Assembly: GCF_000210095.1 (NCBI RefSeq)
Contig: NC_021039.1
Location: 1,170,261 to 1,234,260 of the forward strand
Direction of reading: 5' to 3'
Length of the DNA stretch: 64,000 nt
From: Ruminococcus champanellensis 18P13 = JCM 17042
GTDB taxonomy: Bacteria > Bacillota > Clostridia > Oscillospirales > Ruminococcaceae
The position numbers and the translations under genes were made by a program. Positions 10,701 to 19,376 of the stretch are shown in pieces. The notes beneath the pieces were generated by a model, which had not been told where the DNA came from, did not search any database, and saw only the letters and a list, made by a program, of their open reading frames with translations. Every line of letters starts with the position of its first letter. The stretch's first letter is position 1.

Positions 10701-11118
10701 CGGCGGACAGGCATGCTACAACAAGAACATCGGCAAATTAAAGACCGCATTTGAGCAGGCGCTGAAGCCCGGCGAAACACGCATCATTACTACCACACCG
10801 GATTCCAGCTTTACTGCATGGTATCTGGACGGCGGTATTCTGGATCCGAACAATGCTGACGCATGGGCGTCTCTGAATAAGTGCAATGCGGTGATGACTG
10901 CTGCATGTACCTATGACGGAACCAAGTATCGGGCAACAGTCAATTACTATGTAGTGGATCGCTATGACTTCTATGAGCCGGATCCGGTGGATGGCAAGGA
11001 AAATGAAGTGGGCTTTGTGACAAACGATGGATATGTCATTCTTTCGTATTTTGATTACGCAGAGCCATTTGACGTGGTAGGCTATTATACCGAAACCTTT
11101 GAGTGGAATGGAAACTAA
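7765..11118 (+). CDS. Large surface protein with VWA domain and thrombospondin type 3 calcium repeats
   Basis: 1117 aa, start supported by AGGAGAGGGA upstream. Signal peptide at residues 1-28. Residues about 30-105 form a small beta domain. Then APKTG (127-131), a hydrophobic helix (137-154) and KKHR, which looks like a sortase sorting signal but lies inside the protein; a second hydrophobic stretch (162-178) ends AEAAQ like a second signal peptide. Calcium repeats of the DTDGDGxxD type span about 331-420 and recur at 752-850. Between them a VWA domain (about 582-740) has an intact MIDAS: DVSGSM near 588, a threonine in GTNTD, and the aspartate of ICDGD. The C-terminal 270 residues are unrecognised. 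Likely a cell-surface adhesin or substrate-binding protein. It has no dockerin. A small membrane protein gene follows with one base between. Confidence 0.82.
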   Translation: MKLCKRFSALILSACLCAALAVPQRAGAVNDPPVGITITPDQTSYAQGEQVKFDVKVINHNDYDLSDLKLNASVSETLEITENEVYQMQIGAFETKNYTISAKAATPAEQPGTTEVQTPAGDKTVTAPKTGDDGSGMLTVMLILGLLAVGLLAAKKHRETKAMLSLVLCTAVLGTMCPRDFLRAEAAQTSLTSDSVTFQYGGSQERISIAVSYTESDTIIHPDLSRFDMIQQHSTYEADTPFSGLTGTLDSSDQVVKFTYENNDAWDTLLCRGEIQIGEAWSIRDMGLIQGVNVITLMAELSDGTTVTKTIRFNNSSQENEKNLLVDLSDADGDTMNAYVEDLYGTDPENADTDGDGIADNVELFIYGTDPLKPDTDGDGLSDGAEVGEYRSNPLVRDTDGDGISDGEAVAQGIDPTGIEENPAVRTQSVQTALESTEKPLFDNVSVTMNVGGNLNQHLSIRNIEKEDTLSANVVGALSAPIEITSDASFTSAKITFTYDEALLGDTPAENLAVMWYDRENRRYVILDKDTVVDPNAHTVSYTTTHFSTYLVVDREVWYDCWRENIDYRSGDAGTSQLEPYDIGLCVDVSGSMYGDRLEKAKTALNTFIDAMLPQDNACMVSFSDNAYLVAGYGASKEVMRSRTNQLRDLYGTNTDVGLSKTISILADQGRSDASKMIIMICDGDVNYIQGTVDAAKAAGIAVYTINVVSGDNDLLQKIADETGGEYYYAATTEEVVSQVEAIRGETVSAVDTTDADGDGLYDVYESRGMKIQNGTVWYSDPLNPDSDGDGVTDYQELMGPPTANVMEFINGKYSCVLCHAASDPNKMDSDGDGIPDAKDPDPTVHFGLIDGSVQFQLTDSIDDFQMPQYIQDIKENEADYEHEVVSKRYPWMLKHPLQGFAYLQTLRARAAATWEAGYVGDLAFLTWDLGCKALSLIPGVHFVGNRNINNAAYMLLYYNSNIGDTVGFDATDMVTATTGGQACYNKNIGKLKTAFEQALKPGETRIITTTPDSSFTAWYLDGGILDPNNADAWASLNKCNAVMTAACTYDGTKYRATVNYYVVDRYDFYEPDPVDGKENEVGFVTNDGYVILSYFDYAEPFDVVGYYTETFEWNGN

Positions 11119-11119
11119 G

Positions 11120-11755
11120 ATGAAGGGAAAAGATGTGCTGGCTGCACTCCTCTTTGGTGCAGCCGGATGCTGGAGTGCATGGCACGGGCTGTATTATGGG
11201 CAGGCAGGCTGCGCCCTTGCGGCGGTTCTGCTTTTGCTTTGTGCATGCATGCTGCTGTTCCGGCTGTTGAAACAAAAGCCGGATGGGGAGAGAAAGGGAA
11301 GCAAATTTGTCGGCGTTCTAATCTTCTTTGCCATTGCCTCCGGATTGGCAATGCCCTTTGTCAACGGCGTCCTTGCCTATCGTCCGGCGTACACCTATCC
11401 CCACTATTATGCGTCCGGGCGAATTCCCGCTTTCCCGGCGCAAATTCCGGATCAGGCTGCCGATGTGCAGTTCCGGGTGCTGGGGGAGGGGATCATTGGG
11501 CGCCCCTCATTCATGCTTTCTTTCCGGATGGATCCGGAGCGTGCAGCAGCTTTGCAGCAAGAGACAGAGCTGCTTGGGACACCCGTATCCAATGTGGCGG
11601 ATTTGATCCATATTCCGGCGGATCTTGCGCCAGACTTTCTACGGGAGCAGGGCTTGCAGGATTGCAGCGCATATCAGATACAGGATCGGTACGGAAAGGT
11701 GTCCTATGCCATCTTTCACAATGCCCAGCCATTGATTTGCTACTATCAGGAGTAA
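11120..11755 (+). CDS. Hypothetical membrane protein
   Basis: 211 aa if the ATG at 11120 is used, one base after the stop of the preceding gene; the ATG at 11108 and a TTG at 11099 are alternatives overlapping that gene. Two or three hydrophobic helices (about residues 5-50 and 63-85) are followed by an extracytoplasmic-looking domain of about 120 residues without recognised motifs. Tight coupling to the VWA surface protein suggests it helps that protein's export, anchoring or assembly; this is inference only. A terminator follows. Confidence 0.65.
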   Translation: MKGKDVLAALLFGAAGCWSAWHGLYYGQAGCALAAVLLLLCACMLLFRLLKQKPDGERKGSKFVGVLIFFAIASGLAMPFVNGVLAYRPAYTYPHYYASGRIPAFPAQIPDQAADVQFRVLGEGIIGRPSFMLSFRMDPERAAALQQETELLGTPVSNVADLIHIPADLAPDFLREQGLQDCSAYQIQDRYGKVSYAIFHNAQPLICYYQE

Positions 11756-11766
11756 GCGCTTGTAAA

Positions 11767-11799
11767 AGCGGCGGTGTGTATATCACATCGCTGCTTTTT
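11767..11799 (+). terminator. Intrinsic terminator
   Basis: A 12-bp stem with two G-U pairs (AGCGGCGGTGTG with CACATCGCTGCT) is followed by TTTTT and closes the VWA gene pair. Confidence 0.75.
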
Positions 11800-11922
11800 G
11801 CGTTTCGGACAAAAGAGCCTTACACATGCATATTTGCAGGACTGTTGTAAAGACAATCGTGCCGCAACAGCCTGTTTTACAAGCCTTCTTTCGCCGTATA
11901 GCCTTACTTTTTTAAAAAGCAC

Positions 11923-11951
11923 TTGACAAATTTAAAATAATATGATAGAAT
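11923..11951 (+). promoter_or_regulatory. Promoter of lipoprotein gene
   Basis: TTGACA (11923-11928), 17 bp, TAGAAT (11946-11951), about 50 nt ahead of the GTG start. Confidence 0.7.
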
Positions 11952-12002
11952 CCATGTATGAAATATCCATGGAAATATACATGAGAAATGGAGGTACTTA
12001 CT

Positions 12003-13292
12003 GTGAAATTACATACCGCTATCCCCGTATTGCTTGTCCTTACGGCATTTCTGTGTGCCTGCCAGAAAACCAGCTCCCAAAACGAAACGGACAGCAAAGC
12101 AGAGCTTGTGACTTCTATTGCAACTGCCGCCTCCACATCCACGGATTCTACTTCGACTGAGCCAATGGATCCAGTCGTGCAGTCAGAATTCAAACTGGTG
12201 CAGCCTCAATTATCTACGGTTTTTCCAAGCTTACAGGAGGATTTGATCCACGATTTTCAATATGATGCGTTTGTTCCACTGAAAGACCAGCAGTATGATT
12301 CCTTGAGCCCGTTCTTTCTAAAAGACAACATTCTGTACCTGCAAAAAGATATCTGTAATTTTAGTAATTCTGGTGACATTGTATTTTACAAATACGATCT
12401 GGATACGGGGAAATCCGCAGATATAGAGGGTAGACTGGAACAATGGCAGTATGGTGCTGGTGAGGGTGAGTGCGCATATGCGGATGGTCGAATCTATGCC
12501 TCCTTTGACAGTGAAGCCCAAGAGAAAGTTCACTATGCATTGGATACAGAACAGGATACCGTAGAGGTCATAAAAAAAGAACCCAATGATGGAGTAACAT
12601 CGTTCTATTCAACTTATCCGGTAAATGACAAAGAACATGTTGAAATTTATCTGACTAACAATGGGGATCACGTGAATGGGCTTCGTTATACATACCATGT
12701 TGTGCTGTTCAGCGAAACAGGAGCACAAGAGATCGTTACACAGGAATATTATAGTAAAAATGAAAAGTTTCGGTATACTGTCAACGACAATAAGCTCTAT
12801 GAGTATTCCCAATCTGAAAAGGGAAAGGTTCCTTGTTTACGGGTATACGATCTGAATGGAAACCTGCTGGAAAGCTATGAATTGCCGGAGGTTTTGCCAC
12901 TGTTGGAAAATCGGGAAGGTCTCGAAGAAGACATGGAAAACAGAACGAGCAGTATTGAAGCCTTTGGCGATTACTGTTTGGTTACTGTAGATATTTGTTA
13001 TGCAATGCATAACAAATGTGTGCTGTACAATCTGAAGGACAAAACCGCATGTATGCTTGAAAACTGTTTCTATCAGTCTCCCAATATCAATGTGGATAGC
13101 ACTGTGAAAAATCATATTCTATCATTTTACTTCGATCAAACGGATTCGTATGGTTTCTATAATCTGAACAATGCAGGGCTCTTTACACCGGTGCTTGAGA
13201 TGCCGCCATTTGATGGATATGTTGTAACGGACGGCGCTTCCGTGGTGTATCTGAATAAAGCCGAAAAGAAGCTGTATCGTATTGGTTTGTAA
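12003..13292 (+). CDS. Predicted lipoprotein of unknown function
   Basis: 429 aa. The GTG at 12003 is chosen because GGAGG lies 8-12 nt upstream; the in-frame ATG at 11988 overlaps that ribosome site. The N-terminus is a lipoprotein signal (VKLHTAIPVLLVLTAFLCAC) with the modified cysteine in LCAC, followed by a Ser/Thr-rich linker. The rest is rich in short beta-strand-like stretches (DLDTGKSADIEG, VYDLNGNLLESYEL) reminiscent of beta-propeller or cell-surface sensor domains, but no family can be named. It is monocistronic with its own promoter and terminator. Confidence 0.75.
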   Translation: MKLHTAIPVLLVLTAFLCACQKTSSQNETDSKAELVTSIATAASTSTDSTSTEPMDPVVQSEFKLVQPQLSTVFPSLQEDLIHDFQYDAFVPLKDQQYDSLSPFFLKDNILYLQKDICNFSNSGDIVFYKYDLDTGKSADIEGRLEQWQYGAGEGECAYADGRIYASFDSEAQEKVHYALDTEQDTVEVIKKEPNDGVTSFYSTYPVNDKEHVEIYLTNNGDHVNGLRYTYHVVLFSETGAQEIVTQEYYSKNEKFRYTVNDNKLYEYSQSEKGKVPCLRVYDLNGNLLESYELPEVLPLLENREGLEEDMENRTSSIEAFGDYCLVTVDICYAMHNKCVLYNLKDKTACMLENCFYQSPNINVDSTVKNHILSFYFDQTDSYGFYNLNNAGLFTPVLEMPPFDGYVVTDGASVVYLNKAEKKLYRIGL

Positions 13293-13328
13293 TGTTATGA
13301 TCCAAAGATGCAGATTCCCTATTCTCAC

Positions 13329-13382
13329 AAATGCGGCTGCACAACTTCTCTTTGTTGTGCGGTCGCATTTACGCTATTTTTT
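13329..13382 (+). terminator. Intrinsic terminator
   Basis: A 17-bp stem with two G-U pairs (13329-13345 with 13354-13370) is followed by a T-rich run. It ends the lipoprotein transcript. Confidence 0.75.
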
Positions 13383-13524
13383 AAAGCTATGCCAACTTCT
13401 TCAAGTGCTCTGTTCTCCATAGGGGTCTGTGCCCTTTTGCCTGAAATGCTTCTTGTACATCTATCACATAAAATATTCAACTTTTACAGCACAAATATGA
13501 AAGAAAGATAGCATAAATCTGCAT

Positions 13525-13553
13525 TGAATATAAATAGAGTTTAAATTATACTT
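13525..13553 (+). promoter_or_regulatory. Promoter of GH43-CE1 gene
   Basis: TTGAAT (13525-13530), 17 bp, TATACT (13548-13553). Confidence 0.55.
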
Positions 13554-13605
13554 TATATATTACAAGGAAGCAGAAACCGAAACAGGCATCAGGGGGAATG
13601 AATTG

Positions 13606-16600
13606 ATGAAGCACTTCAAAGTAAGGCTGCCTCGTGCAGCCGCAGGGCTTACGGCAGCGGCATTGCTGCTTGCTGCTGTGTCCTATTTTCCGGTGCAGCC
13701 CATCGCACAGGCTGCCTCCGTTTCAACCGTCGCCAATCCAATCATATGGTCGGATGTGCCGGATGATGATGTGATCCGGGTGGGGGATACCTATTATATG
13801 ATCAGTACCACCATGTTCTTCAGTCCCGGTGCACCCATTATGAAATCCAAGGATCTGGTTTCCTGGGAGCTTTGCTCCTATGTGTATGACACACTGGCGG
13901 ATGGGGATATCCAGAATCTGACCAACGGCAAGCATGATTATGCGCACGGGCAATGGGCAGCCAGTCTGCGGTATCACAACGGTATCTATTATGTGTTCTT
14001 CGGCAGTTACGGTACCGGAAAGTCCTACATATATAAAACCAGCGACATAGAGCACGGTACCTGGACTCGCACGGAGCTGAACGGCATGTACCATGATGCT
14101 TCCATGCTGTTTGATGATGACGGGCGGAACTATCTGGTGTACGGTGCCGGCGGCGAGATCAAGATCAAGGAATTCAATGCGGAAATGACTGGCTTTCGAC
14201 CCGGCGGTGCGGACAAGACCTTGTTTAAGACCGGGCTGGACGGGCTTAGCGGAGAAGGTTCCCATGTTCAGAAGATCAATGGATATTACTACATTTTCCT
14301 GATTGCATGGCCCAGCGGCAGCGGCAGAATCGAGCTTTGCTATCGCAGCAAGAATCTGCTTGGAAATTATGAGGGCAAAACTGTGCTGAATTCCGGTCTG
14401 GGAACCTACGGCAGCGGTGTTGCCCAGGGTGGCATTGTGGATACGCCGGATGGCAAGTGGTACGGCATGCTGTTTCAGGATCATGGCTCCGTGGGTAGAA
14501 TCCCGGTGCTTGTGCCGGTGACCTGGGAAAATGGCTGGCCGATGATGGGCGTAAATGGGAAAGCTCCTGTGACTCTGGAAATCGATGGGGATTATGCAGG
14601 CACCTTCCTGGCAGGGGACGATGATTTCAGCTACAGCAGCAATCAACTGAATCTGTTGTGGCAGTGGAACCACAATCCGGACAATACCGCATGGTCTTTG
14701 ACGGATCGGCCGGGCTGGCTGCGGCTGACCAATCAAACGCTTGCGACAAATCTGTTGAATGCCCGGAATACGCTGACCCAGCGGACGGAGGGCCCCAGCT
14801 GCTCCAGCGTCATCAAGCTGGATGCCAGCGGCATGAAGCCGGGGGATTATGCCGGTTTGTCTGCATTCCAGTTTAAGTATGGCAACATTGGCGTGTATGT
14901 AACCGACAGCGGCGAAAAGAAAATCTATATGGCGGAGAACGGGGGCTATTCCAGTAGCGCTGCGGTGACGGACAGCTACAACAAAATCATTGCGGAAACG
15001 CCCCTTGCCGGCAATGAGATCTATCTGAAAGCGGAGTTTCTGTTCAATACGGTGGATGGAAATCTGAATGCCTCTTATAACCTGGATAAGGCGGATTTCT
15101 ACTATTCCTACGACGGTAACAGTTGGAACAAGCTTGGAAATACCTTGAGCATGGCATATGACCTGAAGCTGTTTACCGGCTACCGCAGCGGTATCTACAG
15201 CTATGCCACCAAGACCACCGGCGGTCATGCGGATATTGACTTCTTTGACTATGAACGTGCAGACTGGAACACTCCTTCCGTGATCGAACCGGACGCAAAT
15301 GGATGGTACTTCCACAGCACCTTTGAGGGAACCACAGATGCCTGGACTGGGCGAGGGGCGGCGGAGGTATCTACCAGTGGTCGGACTGCTTATGCAGGCA
15401 GTGAGGCGTTGCTGGTACAGGGCAGAACGGCTGCATGGAACGGGGTAACACGCTCTCTGAACGCCCGTGCCTTCAAGCCCGGCAGTGCCTATAGCTTTAG
15501 TGCAAATGTAATGTATCTGGATGGGGGCGCATCGGACACCTTCTTTATGAAGCTTCAGTACAGGGACGGCAATGGGGATACCCAGTATTCCACCATTGCA
15601 GAGGGGGAGACCATTCGGGGTGAATGGGTGCAGCTGCGCAATACCGGTTATGTAATTCCTGCGGATGCTTCTGATATGCAGCTTTACATTGAAACCGCCG
15701 ACAGCACCAACAATTTCTATGTGGACGAAGCCATTGGTGCAGTGGAGGGTACGGAGATCCAGGGCGCCGGAGACGGCAGGAAGCTGATCCGGGGCGATCT
15801 GAATGAGGACGGCAGAATTGATGGTATGGATCTGGCACTGATTCGCCGGGGTCTGACTGTCGGCTTTGCGGACAGTTATGCAGAGCTTGCCGCAGACGTC
15901 AACCAGGATACGCAGATTACTGTAGCGGACGCAGTGCTGATTCAGAACTATCTGATCGGAAGAATCCGGGAGTTTCCGGTGGAAGTACCGGAAGAATCTT
16001 CAAGGGTGACACCGGCGGAGTATATGGCGGCACTGAACATTTTGGAAACGGAGCCTGCGTCCCAGCGTGAAGAACTGGCAGGCGTGCAGTATGGAACAGT
16101 GAAAAAGGTCACCTATTATTCCACCACTTGTAAGCGGCAACGGAATGTGAATATTCTGTTTCCGGCAAATTATTCTGCGGAAAAGCAATATCCGGTGCTG
16201 TATGCCCTGCATGGTTACTGGCAGAATGAGGACACGCTCATTGATGAAACAGATGCCTCTATGCGCACCCGTCAGATTGTGGGGAATGCTATTGCATCCG
16301 GCGAGGCAGAGGATATGATCGTGGTGTTCCCTTATATTTATGCAAGTGCCACCCAGGATGCCTGTTCTGCGATGGATGATGCTAACAACGCAGCTTATGA
16401 TAATTTTATCAATGATCTGACAAAGGACCTGATGCCTTTTATTGAATCCACTTATCCAGTCAAGACTGGCAGAGAAAATACCGCTATCACGGGATTTTCC
16501 ATGGGCGGCAGAGAGTCCCTCTATATTGGCTTTTCCAGGCCGGATCTGTTTGGCTATGTGGGAGCCGTCTGCCCGGCACCGGGTTTGACGCCTGGTCTGA

Positions 16601-16833
16601 TTCCCTCTGGGGATTTCAAATTCCAGGATGAAAGCACAGCGCCCTGGGTGGTTCTGCTGACTGCCGGATCCAATGACACAGTGGTTTATTCCACGCCATC
16701 CGGCTACCATGACATTATGACCCAGAACAATGTGCCCCATTTGTGGCACTATGTCAATGGAGGATATCACGGCGGCAACAGCATTCGTGCACATCTTTAC
16801 AACTTCACACGGGCGATTTTCAAAGCCCGGTAA
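13606..16833 (+). CDS. Cellulosomal bifunctional GH43 glycosidase / CE1 esterase with internal dockerin
   Basis: 1075 aa; ATG at 13606 preceded by AGGGGG and followed by a signal peptide ending near AQA. Order of domains: GH43 catalytic domain (about 35-330; aspartate-rich base region WSDVPDDDVIRVG, YHDASMLFDDDGR, and the acid glutamate region LSGEGSHVQKI), a beta-sandwich common to GH43 xylosidase/arabinofuranosidase proteins (about 345-560), a CBM22/CBM4-like module (about 565-717), an internal type I dockerin (about 729-790, DLNEDGRIDGMD and DVNQDTQITVAD), and a CE1 feruloyl/acetyl-xylan esterase domain (about 825-1075) with nucleophile Ser965 in GFSMGG and a late histidine in NGGYHGG. Together these remove arabinose or xylose side groups and ester-linked phenolic or acetyl groups from xylan. 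The exact GH43 substrate cannot be read from sequence. Confidence 0.92.
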   Translation: MKHFKVRLPRAAAGLTAAALLLAAVSYFPVQPIAQAASVSTVANPIIWSDVPDDDVIRVGDTYYMISTTMFFSPGAPIMKSKDLVSWELCSYVYDTLADGDIQNLTNGKHDYAHGQWAASLRYHNGIYYVFFGSYGTGKSYIYKTSDIEHGTWTRTELNGMYHDASMLFDDDGRNYLVYGAGGEIKIKEFNAEMTGFRPGGADKTLFKTGLDGLSGEGSHVQKINGYYYIFLIAWPSGSGRIELCYRSKNLLGNYEGKTVLNSGLGTYGSGVAQGGIVDTPDGKWYGMLFQDHGSVGRIPVLVPVTWENGWPMMGVNGKAPVTLEIDGDYAGTFLAGDDDFSYSSNQLNLLWQWNHNPDNTAWSLTDRPGWLRLTNQTLATNLLNARNTLTQRTEGPSCSSVIKLDASGMKPGDYAGLSAFQFKYGNIGVYVTDSGEKKIYMAENGGYSSSAAVTDSYNKIIAETPLAGNEIYLKAEFLFNTVDGNLNASYNLDKADFYYSYDGNSWNKLGNTLSMAYDLKLFTGYRSGIYSYATKTTGGHADIDFFDYERADWNTPSVIEPDANGWYFHSTFEGTTDAWTGRGAAEVSTSGRTAYAGSEALLVQGRTAAWNGVTRSLNARAFKPGSAYSFSANVMYLDGGASDTFFMKLQYRDGNGDTQYSTIAEGETIRGEWVQLRNTGYVIPADASDMQLYIETADSTNNFYVDEAIGAVEGTEIQGAGDGRKLIRGDLNEDGRIDGMDLALIRRGLTVGFADSYAELAADVNQDTQITVADAVLIQNYLIGRIREFPVEVPEESSRVTPAEYMAALNILETEPASQREELAGVQYGTVKKVTYYSTTCKRQRNVNILFPANYSAEKQYPVLYALHGYWQNEDTLIDETDASMRTRQIVGNAIASGEAEDMIVVFPYIYASATQDACSAMDDANNAAYDNFINDLTKDLMPFIESTYPVKTGRENTAITGFSMGGRESLYIGFSRPDLFGYVGAVCPAPGLTPGLIPSGDFKFQDESTAPWVVLLTAGSNDTVVYSTPSGYHDIMTQNNVPHLWHYVNGGYHGGNSIRAHLYNFTRAIFKAR

Positions 16834-16835
16834 GC

Positions 16836-16880
16836 AAACAGGCTTGCATTCATTTCCGGATGCAAGTCTGTTTTGTTTTT
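16836..16880 (+). terminator. Intrinsic terminator
   Basis: A 14-bp stem with one G-U pair (16836-16849 with 16860-16873) is followed by a T-rich run. Confidence 0.8.
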
Positions 16881-16936
16881 TCATGGCTGTGGTGCAGCGA
16901 TCCATCCCTGCATGTATGATGATTTCCATCGAACAT

Positions 16937-16958
16937 CTTAGGAATTTCTTAAGGATTT
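16937..16958 (+). promoter_or_regulatory. Tandem 11-bp direct repeat upstream of ABC operon promoter
   Basis: CTTAGGAATTT and CTTAAGGATTT follow each other directly and end 10 bp before the -35 box. An 11-bp period matches one DNA turn and is typical of OmpR-family activator sites. The regulator is not encoded next to it. Confidence 0.45.
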
Positions 16959-16968
16959 CTGTATTTTG

Positions 16969-16997
16969 TTGACAGAAGCGTGCGGGTGTAGTATGAT
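16969..16997 (+). promoter_or_regulatory. Promoter of ABC exporter operon
   Basis: TTGACA (16969-16974), 17 bp, TATGAT (16992-16997). Confidence 0.75.
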
Positions 16998-17061
16998 GTA
17001 GATGCACTCCCGGGATGTGAAAACATATTATCCATTAAAACATTTTTATTTGGAGGACTCT

Positions 17062-18201
17062 ATGAAACAAATCCGATTGATGCTGCACCGGATGCAGCTG
17101 CAGCAGCGCAGTCAGCGTTTGTTCACCATTCTGCTGGTGCTGGCGCAGGTGTTTGCGGTTTTCATTGTGCTGTTCGGATCTGCTGCCATTCAAAGCACTC
17201 TGGTCAAGCAAAAGGTATTGGATGAAAATCAACGTAATTTCACCGTTTATATGCTTTCTTACTCTGACACGGAAACCGAGCAGAAGCTTATCGGCTATCA
17301 GGAGGTGGAGGGGGTTCAGCAGCCGGTTTATGAGGAATCCCCAAAGGTGGATTACAGTCACGCTGTCTCTTTGAATGAACTGCAGCAGGCAGTCCAAGCC
17401 ATTGCGGATTCTTCCATTATGGGGTATCCGGAACGTGTTTGGGTGAAGGGTGAATGGAATGGGCATTCCTATGGATTTCCTCTGTTACAGCCAGTCGGAA
17501 CGCAGGACATGCCGGAAGTAATACTGGATCCCTGTGTATTCCCTGATTACAAAGTGGGGGATACCATTACATATGCCGGCATTACCTGCCGGGTGTCCGC
17601 AATTTCAGATATGAAGACATCTAACATTACGACAGAAGATATCCGTGCGATTCCGGAGGATGTGAGCTGCTACAGGGTGGAGTTTAATTATGCCGATTTT
17701 CCCACCACCGCCCAGGCGGAGCAGATGCAAAATCTGCTGAAAGAGCAATTTCCCGGATACACAGAGCTGTACATGCCGGAAACCTTGGATCCTCTGACTG
17801 CCCAGTTTCAGTTTACCACATTGGCGATGACGGTGCTGATGCTGCTGGCGGTTTTGCTCAATCTTTGCTACGCACAGATGTACCAATTCCGGCTGCGTCA
17901 GCACACCTTTTCTGTGTACCGTATGTGCGGTGCCCGGCAGTCCGATGTGCTGGGGATCTGTTTATTCGAGAGTCTTCTGATCGCTGCGCTGTGCTACGTT
18001 GGCACGGCACTGGCATTCCATTTCTGCCTGCGTCACACCATTGCGGAATGGTACGAGGGTGCTGATTCCCTTTATACTCTGCGATTCTACGTCCTGCTGG
18101 GACTGGCGTATCTGGCACTACTGCTTTTCATGCTTCTGCCGCCTCTTTTCCGCTTCCTGCGGCGTGAGGTTATGACTTCAGAACGGGAGGCGACATTATG
18201 A
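17062..18201 (+). CDS. FtsX-like ABC transporter permease (first)
   Basis: 379 aa. The ATG at 17062 has TGGAGGA upstream and replaces an in-frame ATG 60 nt earlier. One transmembrane helix near the N-terminus (about residues 22-42), a large extracytoplasmic domain (about 45-250), then three C-terminal helices with the FtsX-type pattern (FRLRQHTFSVYRMCGARQSDVLGICLFESLLIAALCYVG). It is the first gene of a three-gene operon and overlaps the second permease by 4 bp. MacB/BceB-like exporters of this build move peptides, antibiotics or lipoproteins; the cargo is unknown. Confidence 0.8.
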   Translation: MKQIRLMLHRMQLQQRSQRLFTILLVLAQVFAVFIVLFGSAAIQSTLVKQKVLDENQRNFTVYMLSYSDTETEQKLIGYQEVEGVQQPVYEESPKVDYSHAVSLNELQQAVQAIADSSIMGYPERVWVKGEWNGHSYGFPLLQPVGTQDMPEVILDPCVFPDYKVGDTITYAGITCRVSAISDMKTSNITTEDIRAIPEDVSCYRVEFNYADFPTTAQAEQMQNLLKEQFPGYTELYMPETLDPLTAQFQFTTLAMTVLMLLAVLLNLCYAQMYQFRLRQHTFSVYRMCGARQSDVLGICLFESLLIAALCYVGTALAFHFCLRHTIAEWYEGADSLYTLRFYVLLGLAYLALLLFMLLPPLFRFLRREVMTSEREATL

Positions 18202-19376
18202 AAAAACTACTGATACTCAGCTATCGATCCTGCGCCCGGCATTTGGGTATGTACCTGCTGATCCTGTTGCAGCTGTTGACTGTGACCATTGGGACGAATG
18301 TACTGCTTGCAAGCTATAACCAACAGGCAATGCTCCAGGAGCCATATATGGAACTCATGCAGTCCGATGGATATTATTTGTCCGGAGGCTTTGACGAGGC
18401 ACAGGCAGAGGACGGAACTCCGATGATGGACGTCCTGGAGGGGGACTGGAACAGCTATCGATTCAGTGAATGTTCCAATTTGGTAAGCTGTGGGCAGCGA
18501 ACGGTTGATGGAAAGTTCCTGATTTACGAGGATGCATTCTGGGACGCATATCACCCGGTTCTGAAGCATGGGCGCTGGAAGAAAAGTGATTCCGGTACGG
18601 AGCCTTGGTGTGTTGCCACGGCGAACGTGCCCGGCGATTCGGTTACCATCCCGGGTTACGGACAAACCGTGGCGGTGAAAGGGGTTCTGGGGGATCTGTG
18701 CTACCTGCCCAGTATGTCAAGCTGGTCACGGAACGGATCCATCCAGGATAACTTTTATGATATCTTCCAACTGGAACGGGAAAGTACGGTTTATTTTCTG
18801 ATTTCAAGATCTCAGTGGAATAAGCTGGGCGTTACGGAGGATTGTCAGTCGCACAATCAGATCATCACCACCGCCTCCCAGCTGACCGATGCTCAGCGTG
18901 AAAAGAACGAAGCCTTGTTCCGTGAACTGGGCGAGCCCCAAATTCCCCTTTCGGTTCTGCTGGAACGGGCAGAAAATGCACGGCTGGAGAATGTACGGAA
19001 GTTTCTCCCACTGCTGGTATCCATGCTGATCATTACCATGTTTGGCATTCTTTGTGCAACTGCCATTCACACCATGCAGGATCTGAAGCAAACGGCAGTG
19101 TACTATCTTTGCGGCATGCGCTGGCGAACCAGTCTGACGCTGACCCTGCTGCAGCTTGGCATTCTGCTGGTTCTGACCGCCGGATGCACTGGGGCAGCCT
19201 GGCTGATCGCCACAGCGTTCGGCGTACCCGCCCAGTTGGGCTTACGGTTTGATTGGAACAATCTCGGCATAACCATGATCCTGTTTGGATTGGTGCTGCT
19301 GTCCGGCTGTCTGATGCCCTATGGGATCACCAAACGTGTTACACCCACATCATTGTTAAGGAGCGCTCGCACATGA
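18198..19376 (+). CDS. FtsX-like ABC transporter permease (second)
   Basis: 392 aa; ATG overlaps the preceding stop (ATGA) with GGGAGG upstream. Same layout as its neighbour: one N-terminal helix, a long outer domain, and three C-terminal helices (FLPLLVSMLIITMFGILCATAI and following, including YYLCGMRWRTSLTLTLLQLGI). The two permeases differ enough to be a heterodimer rather than a recent duplication. It overlaps the ATPase gene by 4 bp, so translation is probably coupled across all three genes. Confidence 0.8.
   Translation: MKKLLILSYRSCARHLGMYLLILLQLLTVTIGTNVLLASYNQQAMLQEPYMELMQSDGYYLSGGFDEAQAEDGTPMMDVLEGDWNSYRFSECSNLVSCGQRTVDGKFLIYEDAFWDAYHPVLKHGRWKKSDSGTEPWCVATANVPGDSVTIPGYGQTVAVKGVLGDLCYLPSMSSWSRNGSIQDNFYDIFQLERESTVYFLISRSQWNKLGVTEDCQSHNQIITTASQLTDAQREKNEALFRELGEPQIPLSVLLERAENARLENVRKFLPLLVSMLIITMFGILCATAIHTMQDLKQTAVYYLCGMRWRTSLTLTLLQLGILLVLTAGCTGAAWLIATAFGVPAQLGLRFDWNNLGITMILFGLVLLSGCLMPYGITKRVTPTSLLRSART

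Larger units (their letters stand above)
13293..13605. other. 313-bp intergenic region
   Basis: It holds the terminator of the lipoprotein gene and the promoter of the GH43 gene. I see no gene in it. Confidence 0.6.

Noticed and set aside
13308..13511. 67-codon plus-strand frame after the lipoprotein gene
   Set aside because: It contains the transcription terminator and has no ribosome site.
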